The notes: generated by a model from the letters alone, not told the origin. A stretch of 64,000 nt of DNA from Aurantiacibacter spongiae (GCF_003815535.1 NZ_RPFZ01000001.1:248001-312000), one strand, 5' to 3'. Positions 1-9,078 are shown, numbered from the stretch's first letter. Program-made: numbers and translations.

Positions 1-21
1 CCACGCCGATAGCATGGATCA

Positions 22-69
22 ATGACGCCCGCCTCGCGCCTCACCCTACTTCGACTTACGCGCCCTTAG
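22..69 (+). CDS. putative leu leader peptide (15 aa)
   Basis: A 15-codon ORF reads MTPASRLTLLRLTRP and stops with TAG just before leuA. Four of its last nine codons are Leu, written CTC, CTA, CTT and CTT. CTA and CTT should be uncommon in such a GC-rich genome, and clustered rare codons for the pathway product are typical of leader peptides that sense charged tRNA-Leu. The stop codon lies inside the left arm of the hairpin at 62-111, so a ribosome stalled on the Leu codons would change the folding. A weak GGAT precedes the ATG. Leader attenuation of leuA is known in several proteobacteria; its presence here is inferred from position and codon content. Confidence 0.5.
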   Translation: MTPASRLTLLRLTRP

Positions 70-111
70 GCGTGCTACTTTGCCCGTTACGGCGGGACGA
101 CGCCTAAGGGC
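62..111 (+). promoter_or_regulatory. hairpin in the leuA leader (attenuator-like)
   Basis: A perfect 12-bp inverted repeat, GCCCTTAGGCGT (62-73) against ACGCCTAAGGGC (100-111), encloses a smaller possible stem (CCCG/CGGG). It overlaps the stop codon of the Leu-rich leader ORF and is followed by CTTTCC, so the U-run is poor for a classical terminator. It may act as a pause, antiterminator or translational attenuation structure. Confidence 0.5.
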
Positions 112-181
112 TTTCCAACCTTCGCTCATTTCGCTGGTTGCATTCCGATCAGCCGGTTTAGTCGAACGAGGCCGCTTTCCC

Positions 182-1879
182 ATGCCCATGCTCCGTAACC
201 CGGCGGCGAAATATCGCCCCTTTCCCCAGATCGACCTTCCCGATCGGCGCTGGCCGAACCGGACGATCGACCGGGCCCCGCGTTGGCTCTCGACCGATCT
301 TCGCGACGGTAACCAGTCGATCATCGACCCTATGGATCGCGCGAAGAAGACCCGCTTCTTCGATCTTCTCGTCGATGTCGGTTTCAAGGAAATCGAGATT
401 GGTTTTCCTGCCGCCGGTCAGACCGAGTTCGAGTTCATCAACTGGCTCGTCCACTCGGACAGGGTGCCCGAAGACGTGGTTGTCCAAGTCCTGACCCAAT
501 CGCGAACGGACCTGATCGGAAGGAGTTTCGAGAGTCTGGAAGGCGCGCGCGAAGCTATCGTTCATCTTTACAATGCAGTCAGTCCTGCCTGGCGCGACAT
601 CGTCTTCCGCATGAGCCGCGAGCAGGTACGCCAGATCGCGGTGGACGGCGCGCGAATGCTGGTGGACGAGGCCGCGAAACGCCCCGGCACGAAATGGCAT
701 TTCGAATATTCGCCCGAAACGTTCTCGACGGCCGAACTCGATTTCAGTCTGGAGGTTTGCGCCGCGGTTATGCAGGTCGTTGGTCCAACCAAGGACTGGC
801 CGATCATTCTCAATCTGCCGGCGACGGTCGAGGCGGCAACCCCCAATATCTACGCTGACCAGATCGAGTACTTCTGCCGCAACCTTCCAGATCGGGAGGC
901 CGCGATCATATCACTGCATACGCATAACGACCGCGGTACAGGGGTGGCGGCTGCGGAGCTTGGACTGATGGCTGGTGCTGACAGGATCGAGGGATGTCTG
1001 TTCGGAAACGGTGAGCGAACGGGCAATTGCTGCCTCGTCACGATGGCCCTCAACATGTATACGCAAGGGCTGGATCCGAAGCTGGATTTCTCAGACATCG
1101 ACAGCGTTATCGAGACGGTCGAATACTGCAATGAACTGCCCGTTCATCAGCGGCATCCTTACGGTGGGGAACTGGTCTTCACCGCGTTCTCCGGCAGTCA
1201 CCAGGATGCGATCAAAAAAGGCCTTGAAGCGCAGGAAGAGCGCAACGACGAATACTGGCGTGTGCCCTATCTGCCAATCGATCCGGTGGATCTCGGGCGC
1301 AATTACGAAGCCGTGATCCGGGTCAATTCCCAGTCCGGCAAGGGCGGGTTCGCCTGGGTATTGCAACAGGATCAGGGGCTTAAACTGCCGAAAGCCCTGC
1401 AATCCGACTTCAGCAAGCACGTCCAGCATCTTGCCGATAGCCTTGGCAGGGAACTCGATGCCGATGATATATGGCGGTGCTTCCGACAGACCTACTACCT
1501 TCAGGTTGACAGAAGAAAGTTTCGTCTCGTCGACTATAACGAAAGCAGGGCAGCCGATGGAACGCGCGTTTTCGCCGGCACGGTTGAAATCGATGGCGAA
1601 GAGAAGCGGGTTTCCAGCAAGGGCAGCGGTCTGATCTCGTCCGTTCTCGCCACGATCGGGGACAGTTTCGGCCTGGAGTTCGAAGTTGCCGACTATTCCG
1701 AGCACGCGTTGCGGCACGGCGTGGATGCGCGGGCGGCAGCCTATATCGAATGGACTGCGCCCGACGGCAGAAGCGGCTGGGGCGTCGGGATCGACCAGGA
1801 CGTCGCGACGGCCGGCGTGCGCGCCATCCTGAGTGCCGCCAATGCAGTAGCGCACGGACCGGGGACGCCCCGCTTCTAG
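182..1879 (+). CDS. leuA: 2-isopropylmalate synthase
   Basis: Condenses acetyl-CoA with 2-oxoisovalerate to 2-isopropylmalate, the committed step of leucine synthesis in the cytoplasm. The 565-aa product has the long (type 2) LeuA layout: an N-terminal extension (KYRPFPQIDL), a TIM-barrel HMGL-like catalytic domain opening with WLSTDLRDGNQSI, the metal-binding LHTHNDRGT motif, the FGNGERTGN motif, and a C-terminal LeuA dimer/regulatory domain (about residues 430-565). The frame is open upstream to a TTG at 80, but 182 is the first ATG and matches the family N-terminus. It is preceded by a leader ORF and hairpin that suggest leucine-dependent attenuation. No other leu genes are adjacent. Confidence 0.95.
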   Translation: MPMLRNPAAKYRPFPQIDLPDRRWPNRTIDRAPRWLSTDLRDGNQSIIDPMDRAKKTRFFDLLVDVGFKEIEIGFPAAGQTEFEFINWLVHSDRVPEDVVVQVLTQSRTDLIGRSFESLEGAREAIVHLYNAVSPAWRDIVFRMSREQVRQIAVDGARMLVDEAAKRPGTKWHFEYSPETFSTAELDFSLEVCAAVMQVVGPTKDWPIILNLPATVEAATPNIYADQIEYFCRNLPDREAAIISLHTHNDRGTGVAAAELGLMAGADRIEGCLFGNGERTGNCCLVTMALNMYTQGLDPKLDFSDIDSVIETVEYCNELPVHQRHPYGGELVFTAFSGSHQDAIKKGLEAQEERNDEYWRVPYLPIDPVDLGRNYEAVIRVNSQSGKGGFAWVLQQDQGLKLPKALQSDFSKHVQHLADSLGRELDADDIWRCFRQTYYLQVDRRKFRLVDYNESRAADGTRVFAGTVEIDGEEKRVSSKGSGLISSVLATIGDSFGLEFEVADYSEHALRHGVDARAAAYIEWTAPDGRSGWGVGIDQDVATAGVRAILSAANAVAHGPGTPRF

Positions 1880-1905
1880 GGGAAAGTCGCTAGTCGACCG
1901 TTTGC

Positions 1906-1926
1906 CATATCGCGGCGGGAGATATG
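1906..1926. promoter_or_regulatory. dyad symmetry between leuA and the hybrid kinase
   Basis: CATATC (1906-1911) and GATATG (1921-1926) form an inverted repeat with a 9-nt centre, and the flanks TTGC and CAA nearly extend it. It lies 43 nt before the kinase ATG. Size and position fit an operator for an unidentified dimeric regulator; no function can be assigned. Confidence 0.25.
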
Positions 1927-1968
1927 CAACATGCTTGGCCAGTTCCGTAACCGGCCAAGAGGTCATCA

Positions 1969-3954
1969 ATGCTCGAGCATGTCATACTGGGTGGCACCCT
2001 TCTGGTGGCGGCCGTGTTCGCGACGCTCTACTTCCGGCGTCATCGCCTCTGGCTGAACGCGCGACAATCGGCGCGCAGTTCCCTCGCGCCAATCGACGGT
2101 TTGCCAGCTGGTATCTGGAGAACCACGGCAGACGGTGATTACATCTACGTCAACGCTGCCTGGCTCGAGATGACGGGTCGCGATGATGGCGACTGGCAGG
2201 GAGACGGCTTTACCTCGGCTATCCATCCCGACGACAGGGAGCGGATCAGGCGGAAGTGGAAGGAATGTATCGAGCAGCATGCGAAGTTCGACGAGGAATT
2301 TCGTTGGCGACGACCCGACGGATCGATAATCTCGGCGCTCACCCTGGGGGCGCCGGAATTCGACGGCAATGGCGAAGTCGAGGCCTTTGTCGGCATCACT
2401 ATCGATTCACGGCACTCGAAAGCTCTCGAGAGTGACCTGCGTGCCGAGCTTCAACGCACGGAAGCCGCGGCGGCATCCAGGGGCACCTTCCTGGCCAATA
2501 TGAGCCACGAAATTCGCACGCCGTTGAAAGGCGTCGTGCGCTTCACCGAATTGCTGCTCGATTCAGATCTGACCGAGGACCAGCGCAACCAGGTCCACCT
2601 GATTGCCGATTCGGGAAAGGCCATGCTGCAGCTGCTAAACGACATTCTCGATGTCGAGAAGATTGCACCCGGCCATGCGGGGATCCCACCAGAACCGACC
2701 GATCTCCGCCAGAAATTGCGGCACTGCGCCAAGATGCTAGAGCCGATGGCGCGAAGCAAAGGCCTGCAACTCAGCGTCTTCGTCGACGACGCCGTGCCTC
2801 AGACCGTGTTGCTGGACCGTTTACGGTTGCGGCAGGTCGTCCTCAATCTCGTCGGCAACGCCCTCAAGTTCACGGAGGAAGGGGGCGTCGATCTTGAAGC
2901 GCGTGTCGAGACAACCTCTCGCGGACGAGACATCATCGTTTCGGTTATCGATACCGGCATCGGCATTGATGAAACCAAACTCGAAACGATCTTCAATCCC
3001 TTCATGGATGAGGACGATCCGGTAGCCCCGAGACAGGGTGTCACGGGTTATGGCCTTACCATCAGCAGCCAACTCGTCACGATGATGAAGGGTCGCATCA
3101 CCGTTCATTCGAAACGCGGAGTGGGAACCAACTTCACCATCCGCCTTCCCCTTGAGGAAGTCGAACCAGAAAAGGTTGCGTTTGCACCCACTTTATTCCC
3201 GCAGACCGAAGGACTCAGGCACCTTTCCGGCGCCCGCGTACTCATCGCCGAAGATCATGCGATCAACCAGCAGTTGATACTCGCCATGGCGAACGCCTTG
3301 GGCCTGGACGCGGTACTCGCAGGCAATGGCGTCGAGGCGATAGAAGCGGTGACGCAGGCCGAACGCGGGGGATGTCCGTTTCACGCCGTGCTGATGGATG
3401 TGGAAATGCCCGATGTCGATGGGCTGGAGGCAACGAAACGCTTGCGCGCGCGGGGGTTCGACGCCCGCAAGCTCCCCGTCATTGCGCTTACGGCGAAATG
3501 CTATCCGGAAGACATAGCCGCCTGTACCAGGGCCGGAATGCAGTCGCACCTCGGCAAGCCTGTCACGACAACGGCTCTGGCGCGCGAACTGACCCGGTGG
3601 CTGTCCCCGGCACGCGATGTCTTCGCCGAGCGTCCCGATTACACCGGCGCTGCGGATAATGATGACCTCCACGAACGGCCGACCTTCGCCAAACTGCAAA
3701 GCCGGTACCGCGATCGAAAGCTGCGGCTGGTGTCGAGCATGCGCGCCGTTCTCGATACGGATCCAGGGCAGATCGATTGGGAAGACCTGGCTTCCGAATT
3801 GCGCAAGCTTGCCGGAGTTGCCGCGAATTTCGGAGATTCGGAACTGGGGGAAGCGTCGCGCCGGCTCGAGCGTCGTCTGAAGACGATAGACGAGCCTCAT
3901 CTGCGACAGCGCGCCCTGCAGCGGGAGTGGCCCCGGTTCGAAGACGCCGCCTGA
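1969..3954 (+). CDS. membrane hybrid histidine kinase (PAS-HisKA-HATPase-REC-HPt-like)
   Basis: A 661-aa sensor kinase with one N-terminal membrane segment (about residues 4-22), a PAS domain (about 40-150; GIWRTTADGDYIYVNAAW), a HisKA domain with FLANMSHEIRTPL (phospho-acceptor His180), a HATPase domain (NLVGNALKF, DTGIGI, GYGLTIS), and a receiver domain with VLMDVEMPDVDG (Asp477). The tail (about 590-650) resembles an HPt four-helix domain, but where HPt domains have the phosphorylated His of HxLKG it reads RKLAG, so the His is replaced. A separate HPt protein or another route would be needed for a phosphorelay. No response regulator partner sits next to it. A 7-bp hairpin (1934-1959) partly covers its AAGAGG ribosome site. 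Input signal unknown. Confidence 0.88.
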   Translation: MLEHVILGGTLLVAAVFATLYFRRHRLWLNARQSARSSLAPIDGLPAGIWRTTADGDYIYVNAAWLEMTGRDDGDWQGDGFTSAIHPDDRERIRRKWKECIEQHAKFDEEFRWRRPDGSIISALTLGAPEFDGNGEVEAFVGITIDSRHSKALESDLRAELQRTEAAAASRGTFLANMSHEIRTPLKGVVRFTELLLDSDLTEDQRNQVHLIADSGKAMLQLLNDILDVEKIAPGHAGIPPEPTDLRQKLRHCAKMLEPMARSKGLQLSVFVDDAVPQTVLLDRLRLRQVVLNLVGNALKFTEEGGVDLEARVETTSRGRDIIVSVIDTGIGIDETKLETIFNPFMDEDDPVAPRQGVTGYGLTISSQLVTMMKGRITVHSKRGVGTNFTIRLPLEEVEPEKVAFAPTLFPQTEGLRHLSGARVLIAEDHAINQQLILAMANALGLDAVLAGNGVEAIEAVTQAERGGCPFHAVLMDVEMPDVDGLEATKRLRARGFDARKLPVIALTAKCYPEDIAACTRAGMQSHLGKPVTTTALARELTRWLSPARDVFAERPDYTGAADNDDLHERPTFAKLQSRYRDRKLRLVSSMRAVLDTDPGQIDWEDLASELRKLAGVAANFGDSELGEASRRLERRLKTIDEPHLRQRALQREWPRFEDAA

Positions 3955-4145
3955 CATCGCCACGAACTACCCGGGCGGGATGTTCGGCTTGCGCCAAGCG
4001 CAGCGTCTGTCGTGGGCGGTTGGACATTCGAGTTTCGGGTGCCGGCAAGTCCGAAGCAGACGACAGGCAATTTTTCCGCCGGGCGATCTTCGGGGCGGCG
4101 CCTTTGCCCTTTTCAAGGCGGACACGCTTCCGCTATCCGATTGCC

Positions 4146-5927
4146 ATGCAAGCCCGTCCCGCAGTCCTCGGAATCGAAAAGTCGCTCTCGGGGAAAGGGT
4201 GGCACTGGCGCGGTGGCAACATGGATCTGGGCAGCGGCGACGGCGCTCTGGGAGAGGATATCGTCACCCAGCTCCTCGTCTCCAGGGGAGTAAGCCGGGA
4301 CACGCTGGATCAGCACCGGACGCCCTCGCTGCGCGACTTCCTGCCGGATCCCTCGCAATTTCGGGACATGGACCGCGCTGCAGAACGCATCGCCGAAGCG
4401 GTTATCAGCCGGGAGACCATCACCGTGTTTGGTGATTACGACGTCGACGGGGCAACGAGTTCGGCACTGCTCATCCGGCTGCTCCGCATGCTCGGCCACG
4501 ACGCGCGTCATTACATTCCGGATCGCTTGCTGGAAGGCTACGGCCCGAGTGGAGAGGCCCTGGTCCGGATCGGCGAGGACGGATCGAGCCTGATCGTCAC
4601 CGTCGATTGCGGCGCGATGGCGCATGAAGCGCTGGCGATGGCACATGATGCCGGAATAGACGTGATCGTCGTCGACCATCACAAATGCAGTGCCGACCTT
4701 CCCCGTACATACGCGCTGGTCAACCCCAACCGCCTCGACGAGAACGACGTTGCCGCCAGTCACGGCCATCTCGCCGCGGTCGGCGTCGCATTCGTGCTTG
4801 GCGTTGCGGTCGTCCGCACCTTGCGGTCGCGCGGTTTTTTCGAGGACAGGGCAGAGCCCAACCTGATGGCCCTGCTCGACCTGGTGGCGCTGGGCACCGT
4901 GGCTGACGTGGCGGCGATACGCGGACTCAACCGCGCTTTCGTCGCTCAGGGGCTGAAGGTGATGGCGAAACGTGCCAATATGGGGATGGCGGCGCTGATC
5001 GATGCGAGCCGCCTCAAGGCGGCGCCGAGCTGCTCCGATTGCGGCTTCGCGCTGGGGCCGCGGATCAATGCCGGCGGGCGGGTAGGCGAGGCCACCCTCG
5101 GCGTTCGACTTCTCACCACGGAGGATCCGGACGAGGCGCGCGCCATTGCAGAGCAATTGTCGCAACTGAACGAGGAACGCCGCGCGATCGAGGCGGCGGT
5201 ACAGGAGGAGGCCGAAGCCCAGCTTGCCAAACAGCACAACCGCGCTGTCGTGTGCGTGGGCGGTAGCGGATGGCACCCGGGGGTCATCGGCATAGTCGCC
5301 GGGCGGATCAAGGAGAAGACCGGCAGGCCGACGATCGTGATCGCGTTCGATGCGGAGACCGGGGAAGGCAAAGGCTCGGGCCGCTCGATCGCCGGCGTCG
5401 ATCTCGGGGCGGCGATCATCGGAGCGCGAGAGGCCGGCTTGCTGAGAGCTGGCGGCGGTCACGCAATGGCAGCGGGTTTGACGGTTGCGGCCGACAGGAT
5501 CGATGCCTTCGCGGACTGGATGGAAAATCGGCTGGCAGATGCCGTAGCCAAAGCGAGCGCACAACAATCGATACTGCTCGACCTTGCGCTGGCGCCGGGG
5601 GGCCTGACGCCGGCGCTTGTCGAAACGCTCGATAGCGCGGGTCCGTTCGGCGTCGGCTGGCCTGGTCCAAGGGTTGCCGTAGGCCCCGTCCACCTCGTGA
5701 AAGCAGACATCGTCGGCAACGATCACCTTCGTGTAATCGCGGCAGGTCGTGATGGCGCGAGCTTCAAGGGGATCGCCTTCCGCGCCGCATCGAGCGATAT
5801 GGGACAGGCGCTGCTGCACGGGGCGCGGGGGCGCCGGCTATGGCTTGCTGGTCGCGCGAAGATCGACGACTGGGGAGCCCGCCCCGCTGCCGAGCTTCAC
5901 CTGGAGGATGCGGCGTGGGCCGATTGA
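4146..5927 (+). CDS. recJ: single-stranded-DNA-specific exonuclease RecJ
   Basis: 5'-to-3' ssDNA exonuclease of recombination and mismatch/base-excision repair. The 593-aa protein carries the DHH phosphoesterase motifs VFGDYDVDGATS (motif I), VDCG, and VVDHHKC (DHH motif), then the DHHA1 half with GWHPGVIGIVAGRIKE and AGGGHAMAAGLT, and a C-terminal OB-like region. The start at 4146 (MQARPAVLGIEKSLSG) fits the usual RecJ N-terminus; the frame is open further upstream but that stretch overlaps the kinase gene. The 191-nt gap from the kinase shows no recognisable element. Two tRNA-Glu genes follow. Confidence 0.95.
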   Translation: MQARPAVLGIEKSLSGKGWHWRGGNMDLGSGDGALGEDIVTQLLVSRGVSRDTLDQHRTPSLRDFLPDPSQFRDMDRAAERIAEAVISRETITVFGDYDVDGATSSALLIRLLRMLGHDARHYIPDRLLEGYGPSGEALVRIGEDGSSLIVTVDCGAMAHEALAMAHDAGIDVIVVDHHKCSADLPRTYALVNPNRLDENDVAASHGHLAAVGVAFVLGVAVVRTLRSRGFFEDRAEPNLMALLDLVALGTVADVAAIRGLNRAFVAQGLKVMAKRANMGMAALIDASRLKAAPSCSDCGFALGPRINAGGRVGEATLGVRLLTTEDPDEARAIAEQLSQLNEERRAIEAAVQEEAEAQLAKQHNRAVVCVGGSGWHPGVIGIVAGRIKEKTGRPTIVIAFDAETGEGKGSGRSIAGVDLGAAIIGAREAGLLRAGGGHAMAAGLTVAADRIDAFADWMENRLADAVAKASAQQSILLDLALAPGGLTPALVETLDSAGPFGVGWPGPRVAVGPVHLVKADIVGNDHLRVIAAGRDGASFKGIAFRAASSDMGQALLHGARGRRLWLAGRAKIDDWGARPAAELHLEDAAWAD

Positions 5928-5961
5928 TACCCCATCGCTCTGCCTCTGGCTCGCATGGGGC

Positions 5962-5990
5962 TTGACCTGCCCCACCCCGCCTTCTAATTG
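5962..5990 (+). promoter_or_regulatory. sigma-70-type promoter for the tRNA-Glu pair
   Basis: TTGACC (5962-5967), a 17-nt spacer, then TAATTG (5985-5990). The -10 lies 20 nt before the first tRNA nucleotide, as expected for a stable RNA promoter. Confidence 0.6.
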
Positions 5991-6009
5991 CGCCCCTCGC
6001 ATCGCGGAT

Positions 6010-6084
6010 GGCCCCTTCGTCTAGCGGTTAGGACGCGGCCCTTTCACGGCTGAAACACGGGTTCGATTCCCGTAGGGGTCACCA
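6010..6084 (+). tRNA. tRNA-Glu (anticodon UUC)
   Basis: A 75-nt cloverleaf with encoded CCA. The acceptor stem GGCCCCT pairs with AGGGGTC (one G-T pair). The anticodon stem CGGCC/GGCTG holds the loop CTTTCAC, giving anticodon TTC. The T arm is ACGGGTTCGATTCCCGT. Only 45 nt separate it from the second tRNA-Glu, so the two are probably one transcript. Confidence 0.97.
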
Positions 6085-6129
6085 GCGATGCACGATCTGC
6101 CTGATGTGGACGCACGACGCCCTCCATCC

Positions 6130-6204
6130 GGCCCCTTCGTCTAGCGGTCAGGACGCGGCCCTCTCACGGCTGAAACACGGGTTCGATTCCCGTAGGGGTC
6201 ACCA
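6130..6204 (+). tRNA. tRNA-Glu (anticodon CUC)
   Basis: Nearly identical in sequence to the upstream tRNA-Glu, but the anticodon loop is CTCTCAC, giving anticodon CTC, and the D loop has one substitution. CCA is encoded. It looks like a tandem duplicate that diverged to read GAG directly. Confidence 0.97.
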
Positions 6205-6299
6205 GGCGAGAAACTTCCGGCAAGACAGTCCGGCAGGCGTCAGAGCCGGCTAGCGTGCCGCTGGCAATCCGGATGAATTTGTCCCAAAGGCATGCGTCG

Positions 6300-7484
6300 A
6301 TGAACGGACGCTATCTCCCCGTATCCGGTATTGCTCTCGCCGTTGTCAGCGGCGTGCTCCTGATTGTCGCCGGAATGGATTTCTGGCTTGTGCTTGCCGC
6401 CGTCGGCGTCTGGATCGTGTCGCTGTGGGTCAGCGCCCCTCCCCCTCCTCCGCCTTCTGCCAGACGCGAAGAAGGGCTTCAGCTGACCCGTTCCGGCATT
6501 CGCGACATTATCGAGAATTCAGGGCTGCCCGTCATGATGCTCGATACCAATCGCATCATCATCGCCAACGCCGCTGCGCGCGACGCGATCGGAGCGCATG
6601 TGATCGGGCAGGATGCCCGCGTGGCACTGCGACACCCGATGGCTGTCGATCTGCTCGGACGCGAAGGGGGCGGCAGCGTGACGGTGCAAGGGCTGACCGG
6701 ACCGCGGAGCAACTGGCAGATGACGCGCCAGATCATAGACGAGCGTTACAGTCTCGTCGAACTCATCAATCGGACGGCAGAGGCCGATATCAGCCGGGCT
6801 CACACGGATTTCGTAGCCAACGCCAGTCACGAACTGCGCACGCCGCTTGCCTCGATCATCGGATACATGGAAACGCTGCAAGACGAGGGCGACGAGATCG
6901 ATCCGGAGCACGCCCGTCGCTTCTACGCAACCGTCCTGCGCGAGGCACGCCGGCTCGAGCACCTGGTCGAGGATCTGATGAGCCTGAGCAGGGTCGAGGC
7001 TGAAAAGCACGACCAGCCACGCGAGGTCGTCGATCTTGTGAGCCTGGTGCGCCAGGCAGCGCGCGATGGGGCCGGCTCGGAGCGGTTCGAACGGGTGGAA
7101 TTCGAGCTGCCCCAAGGCAAGGTCGACGTGCGCGGCGAAGGGCGGCAACTCGAACAACTCGTACGCAATCTGGTGGACAACGCCCTTAAATACGGAGCGC
7201 CGGGCGAACCGGTGACCGTCTCTATCGAGGACGGCCCCAGGGATACGACGCTGCTGCGTGTACGCGACCGCGGGGAAGGGATTGCTGCCGAGCACCTTCC
7301 GCACTTGACGCGCAGGTTCTACCGGACCGATCCGGGCCGCAGCCGCGCGGCAGGGGGCACCGGCCTTGGCCTCGCCATCGTCAAGCATATCGTGGAACGG
7401 CATCGCGGCCGCCTCGATATCGACAGTCGGGCCGGCGAAGGTACGGTTGTGACCGTACGCCTCCCGCTCGCAGGGGCGGCATAA
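6300..7484 (+). CDS. phoR: phosphate regulon sensor histidine kinase PhoR
   Basis: Inner-membrane sensor kinase that phosphorylates PhoB when phosphate is scarce. The 394-aa form has two N-terminal membrane segments (about residues 8-45), a Pro-rich linker, a PAS-like domain, HisKA with FVANASHELRTPLASIIGYM, and HATPase with NLVDNALKYG, RDRGEGI and GGTGLGLAIVKHI. The start at 6300 has AAAGG about 8 nt upstream; in-frame starts at 6255 (GTG) and 6273 (ATG) are possible. The gene order phoR-porin-pstSCAB-phoU-phoB identifies it as PhoR rather than another PAS kinase. Confidence 0.9.
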   Translation: MNGRYLPVSGIALAVVSGVLLIVAGMDFWLVLAAVGVWIVSLWVSAPPPPPPSARREEGLQLTRSGIRDIIENSGLPVMMLDTNRIIIANAAARDAIGAHVIGQDARVALRHPMAVDLLGREGGGSVTVQGLTGPRSNWQMTRQIIDERYSLVELINRTAEADISRAHTDFVANASHELRTPLASIIGYMETLQDEGDEIDPEHARRFYATVLREARRLEHLVEDLMSLSRVEAEKHDQPREVVDLVSLVRQAARDGAGSERFERVEFELPQGKVDVRGEGRQLEQLVRNLVDNALKYGAPGEPVTVSIEDGPRDTTLLRVRDRGEGIAAEHLPHLTRRFYRTDPGRSRAAGGTGLGLAIVKHIVERHRGRLDIDSRAGEGTVVTVRLPLAGAA

Positions 7485-7534
7485 CGAGCGTTCCGGCTGA
7501 CTTTTTCAGTGCTTTCGGACAAAGTGTAAAATTA

Positions 7535-7552
7535 CTGTCATCAAATGGTCAT
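7535..7552 (+). promoter_or_regulatory. Pho box upstream of the porin gene
   Basis: CTGTCAT (7535-7541), a 4-nt spacer, TGGTCAT (7546-7552). Two direct 7-mers spaced 11 bp apart match the PhoB-binding consensus. It lies 43 nt before the porin ATG, so phosphate starvation should activate the porin and perhaps the pst genes behind it. Confidence 0.75.
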
Positions 7553-7594
7553 ACCGGGCCGGTCGAACAGTTGTGACAACGGGCTGACCGATTC

Positions 7595-8974
7595 ATGTGC
7601 CGAATGCTACTTACTTCGTTGGTGGCGACCACCATGCTCATACCGGTCGCCGCCACCGCGCAGGACGAAGACCTGTCTGCAATGCGCGATCAGATCGCGG
7701 CGATGCAGGCTGAGATCGCCCGACTTCAGACCAAGGTCGAAAATCTCGAGCAACAACGGCAGTCCGCAGAGCGCCAGCCGAACGGCCTGGTTGTCGTTGA
7801 CGCGCTCGATCCTGCGCCGGTCGCGCAAGCCGTGCCGATATCTCCCTCGACCGATCTCGGATTCGGTGCGGCTCTCTCTGCAGAGACCGAGGAAGGCTGG
7901 TCCTTCAAGCCATTCGGTCGGCTGCAATTCGATGCCGGTACCACGGCCCTCCCCGATGGCCTCGCCCTTGCCGACGGATACGGCAGCGAACTACGGCGTA
8001 TCCGTCTCGGTGTTGCCGGAGACATGCCGGGCGGTTTCGGATACAAACTCGAAGTCGATTTCGCGGGAGGCGACGCCGAAATCACCGATGCCATCCTCAC
8101 CTACGAAACGGGGGCGGCGGAACTCACCGTCGGTCAGCACAACAATTTCCAATCGCTGGAAGAACTCACCAGCAGTCGCTTTTCGAGCTTTATCGAACGT
8201 GCAGCCTTTACCGATGCCTTCGGCTTCGAGAGGCGGCTGGGCCTTTCGGTGCAATACGGAGTCGGCGACGTACTTGTGCAGGCCGGGGTATTCGGCGACA
8301 ATTTCGATGATCTGCCGGACAGCAATAGCCGCAGCTTCGATGCGCGCGCCGTTTACGCACCGCAAATTGGCGGTGCGCAGCTGCATGTAGGCGGATCGCT
8401 CCATTTTACAGAACTCAATGGAGATGACAGCGTTCGCTACCGCCAGCGTCCGCTGGTCCACTTCACTTCGAACAGGCTGCTCGATACCGGTAATGTCGGC
8501 GCGGACAGGGAATTCGGAACCGGTCTGGAGGCAGCAGCGATACTCGGTCCGCTTCACTTCGCCGGGGAAGCGTTCTGGCAGAGCATCGACCAGTCCGATA
8601 CATTCACCGCGGCTGATGATCCGACCTTCTTCGGGGGATACGCCGAGATTGGATATTTTCTCACCGGCGAACGGCGCGGCTACAAGGGGGGTAAATTCGA
8701 TCGGACCCAGCCTCTCGCTCCCGTTGGCGAAGGCGGCATCGGCGCTGTCCAGCTGGTCGCGCGGTACGACAGGCTGGACCTGTCGGATGCCGGCATAACG
8801 GGCGGCATCCAGAATGGCTTTTATGGATCGCTGATATGGGTGCCGACGGACTATACACGCCTGATGGTCAATTACGGACGGCTCGATTATCACGACGCGC
8901 CCCGCCCCCTGCCATCGGGTGAACGCGATTACGCTGCCGACGTCGTCGGTGTGCGGGCGCAGGTCGATTTCTGA
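7595..8974 (+). CDS. phosphate-selective porin, OprP/OprO family
   Basis: Outer-membrane beta-barrel of 459 aa for anion/phosphate uptake. It has a signal peptide (residues 1-22, ending ATAQ), a short coiled coil (about 28-56, heptads around MQAEIARLQTKVENLEQQ) as in many proteobacterial OprO proteins, then a barrel rich in alternating strands and ending in the aromatic residue Phe (QVDF), the usual outer-membrane insertion signal. The Pho box immediately upstream and the pst cluster downstream support phosphate as cargo. Selectivity cannot be read from the sequence alone. Confidence 0.88.
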   Translation: MCRMLLTSLVATTMLIPVAATAQDEDLSAMRDQIAAMQAEIARLQTKVENLEQQRQSAERQPNGLVVVDALDPAPVAQAVPISPSTDLGFGAALSAETEEGWSFKPFGRLQFDAGTTALPDGLALADGYGSELRRIRLGVAGDMPGGFGYKLEVDFAGGDAEITDAILTYETGAAELTVGQHNNFQSLEELTSSRFSSFIERAAFTDAFGFERRLGLSVQYGVGDVLVQAGVFGDNFDDLPDSNSRSFDARAVYAPQIGGAQLHVGGSLHFTELNGDDSVRYRQRPLVHFTSNRLLDTGNVGADREFGTGLEAAAILGPLHFAGEAFWQSIDQSDTFTAADDPTFFGGYAEIGYFLTGERRGYKGGKFDRTQPLAPVGEGGIGAVQLVARYDRLDLSDAGITGGIQNGFYGSLIWVPTDYTRLMVNYGRLDYHDAPRPLPSGERDYAADVVGVRAQVDF

Positions 8975-9078
8975 CTACGCCGTACTGTGCCGATCCCGCC
9001 GGTGACACGGACAGATTCGTGTCGCATGGCCGTAACACTTCACTCCTACCTGCCAGCACGACTACCAGTAAGGGACTC

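Noticed and set aside
8975-9078. Possible Pho box in front of pstS (GTGTCGC and CCGTAAC at 11-bp spacing).
   Set aside because: Both 7-mers match the consensus poorly, unlike the two clear boxes nearby.
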